64,000 nucleotides of DNA, taken from Nematostella vectensis. Its lineage: Eukaryota > Cnidaria > Anthozoa > Actiniaria > Edwardsiidae. Each line of letters opens with the position of its first letter. Within the stretch, counting starts at the first letter, position 1. Under the pieces are notes generated by a model that had not been told where the DNA came from, searched no databases, and saw nothing but the letters and a program-made list of their open reading frames with translations. This document shows positions 1-11,200 of this stretch, piece after piece. The position numbers and the translations under genes are program-made. Location: positions 64,001-128,000 of the forward strand of contig NC_064038.1 of assembly GCF_932526225.1 (NCBI RefSeq). Reading direction: 5' to 3'.

Positions 1-60
1 ACACGCAACACCAACACCCGGTCATTATACACACCTATTAACACTTTTTCCTTGTTACAG

Positions 61-137
61 CCAAGCGAATGATGTATGGTAAACATGGACTTCATGGAAT
101 ATTCAACATGCGGCAAGGCTATCTCTGGGTGAAGTAG
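61..137 (+). CDS. Terminal exon of an unidentified plus-strand gene (partial)
   Basis: A pyrimidine-rich stretch ending in an acceptor (ctttttccttgttacag, ending at 60) is followed by an open frame. After two bases that complete a split codon, 24 codons run to a TAG at 135-137. The deduced C-terminus begins KRMMYGKHGLHG and ends GYLWVK, a basic and aromatic tail. No family is recognised from 24 residues, and the rest of the gene lies before the window. The other two frames stop within 10 codons, which favours this reading. The 36-bp minisatellite starts at the stop codon, so the array would lie in or beside this gene's 3' UTR. The exon call rests on the acceptor and open frame only. Confidence 0.5.
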
Positions 138-2945
138 AAAGCACAGGGAAATCTATAGTGATCTACATCCAGTACAGCACAGGTAGATCTATAATGATCT
201 ACATCCAGTAGAGCACAGGGAGATCTATAGTGATCTACATCCAGTACAGCACAGGGAGATCTATAATGATCTACATCCAGTAGAGCACAGGAAGATCTAT
301 AGTGATCTACATCCAGTACAGCACAGGGAGATCTATAGTGATCTACATCCAGTACAGCACAGGGAGATCTATAATGATCTACATCCAGTAGAGCACAGGG
401 AGATCTATAGTGATCTACATCCAGTAGAGCACAGGGAGATCTATAGTGATCTACATCCTGTACAGCACAGGAAGATCTATAGTGATCTACATCAAGTACA
501 GCACAGGGAGATCTATAGTGATCTACATCCAGTACAGCACAGGGAGATCTATAGTGATCTACATCCAGTAGAGCACAGGGAGATCTATAGTGATCTACAT
601 CCAGTACAGCACAGGGAGATCTATAGTGATCTACATCCAGTACAGCACAGGGAGATCTATAGTGATCACATCCAGTACAGCACAGGGAGATCTATAGTGA
701 TCTACATCCAGTACAGCACAGGGAGATCTATAGTGATCTACATCCAGTAGAGCACAGGAAGATCTATAGTGATCTACATCCAGTACAGCACAGGGAGATC
801 TATAGTGATGTACATCCAGTAGAGCACAGGGAGATCTATAGTGATCTACATCCAGTACAGCACAGGAAGATCTATAGTGATCTACATCCAATAGAGCACA
901 GGGAGATCTATAGTGATCTACATCCAGTAGAGCACAGGGAGATCTATAGTGATCTACATCCAGTAGAGCACAGGAAGATCTATAGTGATCTACATCCAGT
1001 AGAGCACAGGGAGATCTATAGTGATCTACATCCAGTACAGCACAGGGAGATCTATAGTGATCTACATCCAGTACAGCACAGGGAGATCTATAGTGATCTA
1101 CATCCAGTACAGCACAGGGAGATCTATAGTGATCACATCCAGTACAGCACAGGGAGATCTATAGTGATCTACATCCAGTACAGCACAGGAAGATCTATAG
1201 TGATCTACATCCAGTACAGCACAGGGAGATCTATAGTGATCTACATCCAGTACAGCACAGGAAGATCTATAGTGATCTACATCCAGTACAGCACAGGAAG
1301 ATCTATAGTGATCTACATCCAGTAGAGCACAGGGAGATCTATAGTGATCTACATCCAGTAGAGCACAGGAAGATCTATAGTGATCTACATCCAGTACAGC
1401 ACAGGGAGATCTATAGTGATCTACATCCAGTACAGCACAGGGAGATCTATAGTGATCTACATCCAGTAGAGCACAGGAAGATCTATAGTGATCTACATCC
1501 AGTACAGCACAGGGAGATCTATAGTGATGTACATCCAGTACAGCACAGGGAGATCTATAGTGATCTACATCCAGTACAGCACAGGGAGATCTATAGTGAT
1601 CTACATCCAGTAGAGCACAGGAAGATCTATAGTGATCTACATCCAGTACAGCACAGGGAGATCTATAGTGATCTACATCCAGTAGAGCACCGGAAGATCT
1701 ATAGTGATCTACATCCAGTACAGCACAGGGAGATCTATAGTGATCTACATCCAGTAGAGCACAGGGAGATCTATAGTGATCTACATCCAGTACAGCACAG
1801 GGAGATCTATAGTGATCACATCCAGTACAGCACAGGGAGATCTATAGTGATCTACATCCAGTACAGCACAGGGAGATCTATAGTGATCTACATCCAGTAC
1901 AGCACAGGAAGATCTATAGTGATCTACATCCAGTACAGCACAGGGAGATCTATAGTGATCTACATCCAGTACAGCACAGGGAGATCTATAGTGATCTACA
2001 TCCAGTACAGCACAGGGAGATCTATAGTGATCTACATCCAGTACAGCACAGGGAGATCTATAGTGATCTACATCCAGTACAGCACAGGGAGATCTATAGT
2101 GATCTACATCCAGTACAGCACAGGAAGATCTATAGTGATCTACATCCAGTACAGCACAGGAAGATCTATAGTGATCTACATCCAGTAGAGCACAGGGAGA
2201 TCTATAGTGATCTACATCCAGTAGAGCACACGGAGATCTATAGTGATCTACATCCAGTACAGCACAGGGAGATCTATAGTGATCTACATCCAGTACAGCA
2301 CAGGGAGATCTATAGTGATCTACATCCAGTACAGCACAGGGAGATCTATAGTGATTTACATCCAGTACAGCACAGGGAGATCTATAGTGATCTACATCCA
2401 GTACAGCACAGGAAGATCTATAGTGATTTACATCCAGTGCAGAAAAGGGAGATCTATAGTGATCTACATCCAGTAGAGCACAGGGAGATCTATAGTGATG
2501 TACATCCAGTACAGCACAGGGGGATCTATAGTGATGTACATCCAGTAGAGCACAGGGAGATCTATAGTGATCTACATCCAGTACAGCACAGGGAGATCTA
2601 TAGTGATCTACATCCAGTACAGCACAGGGAGATCTATAGTCATGTACATCCAGTACAGCACAGGGAGATCTATAGTGATCTACATCCAGTAGAGCACAGG
2701 GAGATCTATAGTGATCTACATCCAGTACAGCACAGGGAGATCTATAGTGATCTACATCCAGTACAGCACAGGGAGATCTATAGTGATCTACATCCAGTAG
2801 AGCACAGGGAGATCTATAGTGATCTACATCCAGTACAGCACAGGGGGATCTATAGTGATCTACATCCAGTACAGCACAGGGAGATCTATAGTGATCTACA
2901 TCTAGTAGAGCACAGGGAGATCTATAATGATCTACATCCAGTAGA
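134..2945. repeat. 36-bp minisatellite, about 78 tandem copies
   Basis: The unit is 36 bp, built on agatctatagtgatct followed by acatccagta(c/g)agcacagg(g/a). Copies differ mainly at two sites, GTACAG/GTAGAG and AGGG/AGGA. Three copies lack one base (gatcacatcc at 664, 1131 and 1814), spaced exactly 13 and 19 units apart. Each unit holds an inverted repeat, AGATC-6 nt-GATCT, able to form a small hairpin. Because 36 is divisible by 3 and the unit has few stops, it yields long meaningless open frames on both strands, up to 400 codons at 1781-2983. The first copy is degenerate and overlaps the stop codon of the upstream exon. Confidence 0.97.
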
Positions 2946-3977
2946 CTTTTTTCTGTAGTATTTTCAGCATGTTGTAGAATCATACTTCCTTATTCTCGTT
3001 GACCTTTTCATTGCCTATTCCTCATTGATCTAATATGGACGGATTTATTGCATTTGTTTACCACCTGTCCACAAGGAAGGGAGACGGGCTCCCTCTATTT
3101 CTCTGCCGCCTATGAGGATTCAACTGTAGGAGGGGGCAAAGGGGGGTGCGAAAACCGCACAGAAAAACGCAAATAACGGTTAAACCGTCAAAACAAGTCA
3201 ATAACGGTAAACCGCGCAGTCTAGAGAAACCGCAAAACCGCGGAATAAAATACGAAAAACCGCGCCAGATTAAAGGCAAAACCGCATCACCGCGCACCCA
3301 TACCCATGCCCCCCTCTTGTAGGCCACTTTAAAATTCAGCGCATAATAAGGACTAGTAAAAATCATTAAAGGCATGCAATCGAGCTATGATTTAGTTGGA
3401 ATACTGTAGGTTTAAATAAGCTAGGTACCGTAATTTTTTTTTTTTTTGAGGTTTCAGAGAGCGTTTGGCTAGCTTGCAATTCAGAATCATGCCTCAAAGG
3501 AATGAGTGCAGTGCCCTTACATCTGTATGTGTAACAAATATCTTGGGTAGAAGCAGCTTTGTAGAAAGCAGTTCACATGATCAACAACGTATTTAAGATT
3601 AACAATCAAAATCTCACTCGTTAGAAGGGGCTGTTATATGAGAGGACAAGCTTAAACCTGGGCACTAAACGAACCTTTACGGTAAAAATAAGTCGTATCT
3701 GAAGTAGAATATCGCTATCTTGATAGTGGGTACAATATAGCGGTCTGTAAAAACATAGCAATAGCATGGCTATAATAAATGACACACCAGATGGCGTAAT
3801 CAACAATGTGTATGTTGGTCAAATGCTACGTCAGTGCAGTCCATCCCACCCCTCCCCTGACCTGCCTTTGCACCTACCCATCCCTTTCGAAAAAAAAAAA
3901 AGATATTTATATTTGTGGGTTAGTCCAGGTCGCAGTTATGACCTCATAAAATTTGTCTTGCTTGGTAGCTTGTAGAA
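2946..3977. other. Spacer with an AAACCGC-rich patch; no gene seen
   Basis: Unique, AT-rich sequence. Within 3150-3300 the heptamer AAACCGC or close variants recurs about eight times at irregular spacing. A 14-T run lies near 3435. The open frames here (for example 3058-3375 minus, 3621-3806 minus) have no recognisable protein content or convincing splice context. Confidence 0.6.
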
Positions 3978-4346
3978 AGGCATGGGACCTCTCAAACTTT
4001 TCACCCGGTTGGCATAACAGGCATGGGACCTCTCAAACTTTTCACCCGGTTGGCATAACAGGCATGGGATCTCTCAAACTTTTCACCCGGTTGGCATAAC
4101 AGGCATGGGATCTCTCAAACTTTTCACCCGGTTGGCATAACAGGCATGGGATCTCTCAAACTTTTCACCCGGTTGGCATAACAGGCATGGGATCTCTCAA
4201 ACTTTTCACCCGGTTGGCATAACAGGCATGGGATCTCTCAAACTTTTCACCCGGTTGGCATAACAGGCATGGGATCTCTCAAACTTTTCACCCGGTTGGC
4301 ATAACAGGCATGGGATCTCTCAAACTTTTCACCCGGTTGGCATAAC
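3978..4346. repeat. 41-bp tandem repeat, 9 copies, near perfect
   Basis: The unit starts aggcatggga, contains ctcaaacttttcacccgg and ends ttggcataac. Copies begin at 3978, 4019, 4060, 4101, 4142, 4183, 4224, 4265 and 4306. The only variation seen is GGGACC in the first two copies against GGGATC in the other seven. Such identity points to recent expansion or strong homogenisation. Confidence 0.97.
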
Positions 4347-5262
4347 TTTGGAGGGCTCGAATGCCAGGCCTATCCAGGCATGGTTGAAAGCGTGTAGAAA
4401 TTCAAGGATTTTAAGAATTCGTGGGGGCCCTGTGCTCTATTAGCAGACATCCTCGAATCTGTGGATGGTTATACCAGCTAGTTTCGGATCGCATTGTTAC
4501 TCACTGTATCTGTCTTTTGCGGGCACAGAGGAAATAGGAGTGAGTACTGGGAAGGAGAGAAGGGAGATATTAAAGCACTATTTTCTCAAAGGCATAAAAC
4601 CACTGTTATCACTCATAAGTTTCTTTATTTCTCATTTAATTTCGCTCATAATATCTTAAATAAATGAGAGATCACACTATATCAGTTCCACAACGAACAC
4701 CAGTATGCGTCTATTGCACCAATAAACGTCAAGATGGGAATGCTTAGGGAGGGTGGGTGAGGGATTTAGCACTCGCCTCAATCCTGGATTGTCAGCCTTA
4801 GCATTGACTACATTATTTGGCCTGGGATCTCTCTTCAGTGAGTGGTCTCAGCACTCACTCGGAGATAAAATAAAACATATTGGAATCAGTGACTGCAGTG
4901 ACAACCCATCAGTCGAACACTCACTTCAAGTTAGTGGGGAGTTCTCACATGTGTCTAACAAGGATCTATCTGAAGGGGTCTATAAGGAAATTGGGCTACA
5001 CAATCCCAATACCCCCTAAAAACTTTGACTACTTATGGCCCGTTTGATTTGTCAGAAAAGGGTTATAAAGAAATTGTGGCTTTACAATCTCAATACTCCT
5101 TAAAAAAACTTTTGCCTTCTTTATAACCAGTTCGATTTATCAGAAAATGTAAAACCATCCCAGTTTCCATAAAGTACAATAACCTTGACAAAGATGAAGT
5201 GCTACTAGGGGCTACTGGTGTGCTAAGTCTGCAAGCATTAGGAGACTAGAAGCTAGTTGTTG
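4347..5262. other. CCT3 downstream region / probable 3' UTR side; diverged duplication
   Basis: This lies directly downstream of the CCT3 stop codon (minus strand). A minus-strand AATAAA reads at 4624-4629, about 640 bp past the stop, and is a possible polyadenylation signal. A TATAAA variant lies near 5119. A diverged direct duplication of about 84-bp period runs from about 4980 (tataaggaaattg) and about 5064 (tataaagaaattg). The 88-codon plus-strand frame at 4753-5019 shows no family resemblance and is treated as chance. Confidence 0.45.
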
Positions 5263-8200
5263 TTAATCAGTCGTGGGTGCTCCTCCAGATTCAGATCCTT
5301 CTGCGCCAGTTGCCTTCTTCGTTCCCGATACAATGTCATCTATGCGCAGCAGGAGCATTGCAGTCTGAAATGACAGATGTCATGTCGTGAGCTGTGTTGT
5401 GGCTGACTGGGGCTGTGTTAGAACTGTGTCAGCTGGCCCCAGTCAGCCACAACACACTCTTACACAACCCCAGTCAGCTACAACACACTTCTTACACAGC
5501 CCCAGTCAGCTACAACACAGTTCTAACACAGCCCAGGCAGCTACAACACACTTCTTACACAGCCCCAGTCAGCTACAACATAGTTCTAACACAGCCCAGT
5601 CAGCTACAACATAGTTCTAACACAGCCCCAGTCAGCTACAACACAGTTCTAACACAGCCCAGTCAGCTACAACACAGTTCTAACACAGCCCAGTCAGCTA
5701 CAACACACTTCTTACACAGCCCCAGTCAGCTACAACACAGTTCTAACACAGCCCCAGTCAGCTACAACACAGTTCTAACACAGCCCAGTCAGCTACAACA
5801 CAGTTCTAACACAGCCTCAGTCAGCTACAACACAGTTCTAACACAGCCCCAGTCAGCCACAAGACAGTTCTAACACAGCCCAGTCAGCCACAACACAGTT
5901 ATAACACAGCCCCAGTCAGCTACAACACAGTTATAACACAGCCCCAGTCAGCTACAACACAGTTCTAACACAGCCCCAGTCAGCCACAACACAGTTCTAA
6001 CACAGCCTCAGTCAGCTACAACACAGTTCTAACACAGCCCCAGTCAGCCACAACTTGGTTGAATTCATTGCACATTGGAGGAAAAATCATGGGATGAAAT
6101 CTCGAAAAAATGTCAATAAATTTCACAATAGCTTCCCTAAATCAGCTTTTGAAAATTCTTATTTTGCTATGATGACAAAATGGTGATTGACAGAGCCTCT
6201 ACTAAGTGTCACATTTAAAAATAAGAACTGTGGTGTGGTTACTACACTATAAAGGATAACAGAAAACACGAGTACGTATTCAACACAATGCTTGTACAAA
6301 AACATGTATGGCTGTATAAAACTTATTTTCTAGGGCTGTAGAGCTCAGGATGTAATGGCAATAAAACATTCAAAGTGATAAAGCAATGTCTCAAAATAAG
6401 CCAAATACGCGATTTAAGTCTGAAAATGCATATCATATCTGGTCGTTATGTACTGTACACGCTTGGTTTGTGCATTGTGGTGATCACGTGACCATCGAAG
6501 TTTGCTGGGCTTCCTAACCCCTAACCAGTCTCTTCTACTAACTACATGTCATGAGTTACCTCCAGTGCGGTCTTGAAGGTTTGTGCCTTGACTGCATAGG
6601 TGTCCCACACGCCAAGCTCTTGCATGTCAACAATCTGCCCGCTCTCACCATCAATACCCCAGCTTGTGTTGCCTTCAGCTGCATGCTTTGCCTTCATGGG
6701 AAAAGGAGAATAGAGTTAACAAAGGGACAAGAAAAAGATGCCCAAACTTCCTTAAAGCCTGTCGGTCAGACTTGTGTGATGCATGGTTTTGTAGGCTATG
6801 ATACCCTGTGCACATGAGATGTTAATCTCAGTTAAATTTAATCCCGTTGAATCATAATGAATTTTAATCCGTCCTTTAACTTGAACAGCTCATATTTTGA
6901 AAGTATCAAATAATACAAGGAATGTTGTATTTTGAAAAATAATAAGAGTTTTGAATATTCAAATCAGACGTTTAAGTCCATTGACCTGACTAGCGTGCGT
7001 TGAAATTCATGCGTGCTTGTGTGTAAGCAAACCAACTACACGCGATCAATTGAACTTTCAACCTTTCCCAGAGAACCTTGGCAAAACAAAACGGCTTTTT
7101 CAAGCTAATCCCAAATATGGGTATATTGACCAAATATGGTTTTGTGTTACTATGACAATCTCATTGACCAATCAGCTGCAGAATACAAAATCTGTATTTC
7201 TGGAACTGAAAAAAGCTACTCGCCCGCCCAGAGCATCCTTGCTTCGCTCGTCGGGCATTTTGGCTGAGCATCACTTGATGAGAGAAGTCTGGAGGCTCTG
7301 GTACCCAGGGTAGATAATGGTTATCATATTGAAATTAAAAACAAAACAGCCGTATCGTGAATACAGTAGTCCTACCAATCCAATTTTGATCCCTTCCCAT
7401 AGCTTTTTTACATTACCCTTTTGCACGCTCATATTCCACCTACCCGTAGAGCTGTAATAGTTCTGATGGTGTTAGCACCGCAGTTTTGAATCAAGGTCCT
7501 TGGGATAACTTCCAGACCTTTAGCAACCGCCTTGTACGGCCACTGCTGCACCCCAGCGACAAGCTTGGCCTTTTCTGTCAAGGCCTAGCGGAGAAGCACA
7601 CTCTCAGCTGGCATGTCACGCAACATGTGTCACACTGGTCAGCTGACATGTCACACAATCAAGTCACATAACATGTGAGAAACCTGTCAGCTCATAAGGC
7701 ACTCAACCAGGTCACACAACAGTCTGGTCACACGTCAAAAAAGAACACACCAGTCTAGTCAGATGTTACACAACCAGGTCGAACACAACACAGACAACAC
7801 ACCAGCCAGGTCACACAACACAGATAACACACCAGCCAGGTCACACAACCAGGTCACACATCACAGATAACACACCAGCCAGGTCACACAACCAGGTCAC
7901 ACAACACAGATAACACACCAGCCTGGTCACACAACAAGGTCACACAACACAGATAACACACCAGCCAGGTCACACAACACAGATAACACACCAGCCAGGT
8001 CACACAACACAGATAACACACCAGCCAGGTCACACAACAAAGATAACACACCAGCCAGGTCACACAACCAGGTCACACAACCAGGTCACACAACACAGAT
8101 AACACACCAGCCAGGTCACACAACCAGGTCACACATCACAGATAACACACCAGCCAGGTCACACAACCAGGTCACACATCACAGATAACACACCAGCCAG

Positions 8201-11200
8201 GTCACACAACCAGGTCACACATCACAGATAACACACCAGCCAGGTCACACAACCAGGTCACACAACACAGATAACACACCAGCCTGGTCACACAACCAGG
8301 TCGAACAACACAGATAACACACCAGCCAGGTCACACAACCAGGTCACACAACACAGATAACACACCAGCCAGGTCACACAACCAGGTCGAACAACACAGA
8401 TAACACACCAGCCAGGTCACACAACACAGATAACACACCAGCCAGGTCACACAACCAGGTCACACAACACAGATAACACACCAGCCAGGTCACACAACAC
8501 AGATAACACACCAGCCAGGTCACACAACACAGATAACACACCAGCCAGGTCACACAACAAAGATAACACACCAGCCAGGTCACACAACAAAGATAACACA
8601 CCAGCCAGGTCACACAACAAAGATAACACACCAGCCAGGTCACACAACAAGGTCACACAACAAAGATAACACACCAGCCAGGTCACACAACAAGGTCACA
8701 CAACACAGATAACACACCAGCCAGGTCACACAACAAGGTCACACAACAAATATAACACACCAGCCAGGTCACACAACAAGGTCACACAACAAAGATAACA
8801 CACCAGCCAGGTCACACAACAAGGTCACACAACAAAGATAACACACCAGCCAGGTCACACAACAAGGTCACACAACAACATGTGACACACCAGTCTAATT
8901 GCATCACACAACAGCACATAAAACATGCCGTGCCAGGTTTCATGACCACTAAAGAGATTAAGGCACAAATACTCACGTGAGCAAGAGCCATCTCACAGGC
9001 TCCGCCCCCAGGGACAAGTCGAGGATCAACAATCACATTACGGGCCACATTCATTGCATCTTGTAGATTTCTCTCAACCTTAGGAAGGACATCAAGCACA
9101 TTATTTTGAGGTTTTGGCCTGGAGAGGACTTATGCTTAGGTGCCATACTTTATAAATTTGTGACTACATCTAGGGATGTACAGTAGTATGGAGTTATCTG
9201 TATACCTACATATATAGATGGGTAAATTACTAGGGATGTAGTAGAGAGTAGTCTGTATCTCTACTATCATCTGAAATGCAGGCAAGTATATCCACAGTAG
9301 GAGGGATAAACCAGGGATAAAACAGTGCCGACACACTAACACTATCCATGAATACAAACTGTGAAACTGTTGTATCTGTAGTGAAGTCTTTATGTTACAT
9401 AGAGGTGAAGATATTCACAAGGATACCTGCACTAGTAATACGTGTACAATACATCTACATAGAGTATCTTACTCTACCTCGTTCAAGACATCCTTGCTTG
9501 CGCCCCTCAGTAGAATGGTACAGGCCTTTGGATTCTTGCATTCAGTGATAAAAGTGAAGTATCTGTGATAATAAGATGTCCTTGGTATGGCCTCTTTAAT
9601 AAGTATGAGAAGATTATAGTTGAGCTTGTCCAATTTAATGGTCCTAAACATTAATGGACAACAAATAGCACTTACTCATCGCCAAATTTATTCACTTCAA
9701 ACAGACCAGCGCCAGTCCCAATGTCCTCTTCCTTTAATTCCTCCGTCCTGTTGACGATGGTCGCCCCACATGCCCGTGCAATGCGGTTATTATCAGTTTT
9801 ACGTACACGTCGGATAGCGGTTATGTTTGCCTTCATCAGGAAATGCTGAGCAAGATCTGAGGAAAAGAGGTTTAAATAGTTAAATAACTCAACTACTGTA
9901 TAAGTATAGGAGAATACAGATGCACTAAAGACAATAAAAAACTCTGACTGGGAGCTAGGTGTCTCATGACTGAGGATAATGTCATTCTCACCAGAGATGC
10001 CTTTCTCTGTAATCACTAGATCTGGTTTGAGAGCGATGACTTCATCACACATCTTCTTGATGAATTCTTCTTCAAGTTGCAAAACACGGCTGAAAAGAGA
10101 AAATAAAGTAGTTAAAAAATTATATGTAAGTCTTTTTTGCTGCAAGGATAAGGTATTGTTGGTGTGACACAGCAGGGAAATCAAAGGCTGATCAGGCTTT
10201 CCCATGCCCATAGACAAAAGACTTCAACTCGAATGTAAATATTTAAGGGGACCCTGGGTGGCGCGGTTGGCAGAGCGTCTCTCTGTGGTGCACATGCCCA
10301 CTAGGCCCCAGGTTAGATTCATAGTTCGTAAGTCAGTTACTCTCCCTCTACAAAAATCCACAATAATTTTAAGTTGTGTTCTGTGGTAAGACATAAGTTC
10401 TATGACTGATGTCTAAGGCTGCCAAAAGGGTAATAATCAACCCAATTTTATTCAATTTTTGTTGTAGCAAAAGACAGTGAGGCCAGTTGTAAAAGAAGAA
10501 GCAGACAATGCGGAATTCGTGGTCTTAGTAAATGAAATCTGGCATGATCTAGCCTTTTGTTTCCAACAGCACTCAGGTTTTTCCCTTGAACCCACCTGAA
10601 GTCTGTGTCACTTGATAATTCTAAACTTGTCTGCAGAAGTACAAAAGAGAATCAAATTAAAATTACGTTAAAGCACTTTGCCTGTAACTGACAATCTTTC
10701 ACAGAGAAAACCTAGAAAAAATATTACCTGACTCACAGAGAAAACCTAAAAAACATATTACCTGACTCACAGAGAAAACCTAGAAAACATATTACCTGAC
10801 TCACAGAGAAAACCTAGAAAACATATTACCTGACTCACAGAGAAAACCTAGAAAACATATTACCTGACTCACAGAGAAAACCTAGAAAACATATTACCTG
10901 ACTCACAGAGAAAACCTAGAAAACATATTACCTGACTCTCTCCTTTCTTGTACTCAAGGTTGCAGTCCAGTAACATGATTCTTGGGTTCTCAATACGTCT
11001 GAATAAACAGAAAGCAATCTCAATCCATATAAAAAACAACAACAAATGATTAAGGAATTCACAATATTGAAAAGGGACAGACTAAATACCTTTTCATGCG
11101 GCCATGGGTGACATCTTTGTTAATCATGACACCTGTCAGCACTTTAGAATCCTCAATCTCCCCACCAGGAACCTGCGTACAACACAGACTATCGTCATGA

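Noticed and set aside
134-2945. CRISPR-like 36-bp direct repeats
   Set aside because: Repeats are directly contiguous with no unique spacers, no cas genes are present, and the DNA is eukaryotic.
1781-2983. 400-codon minus-strand frame and other long frames in the 36-bp array
   Set aside because: They are periodic translations of a minisatellite whose unit length is divisible by three; frames are open on both strands at once and have no start context or splice sites.
4753-5019. 88-codon plus-strand frame downstream of CCT3
   Set aside because: No family resemblance, antisense to the probable 3' UTR, and partly inside a diverged duplication.
5387-5873. Plus-strand 159-codon frame in the intron 17 array
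   Set aside because: Repeat translation, antisense to CCT3 and without coding features.
8374-8686. Cysteine/leucine-rich minus-strand frames resembling membrane proteins
   Set aside because: Repeat translation of the 30-bp intron 15 array.
9472-9478. Alternative CCT3 exon 14 donor GTAAGA four bases downstream
   Set aside because: A stronger-looking donor, but no acceptor in the next exon keeps the conserved VERNLQDAM in frame with it.
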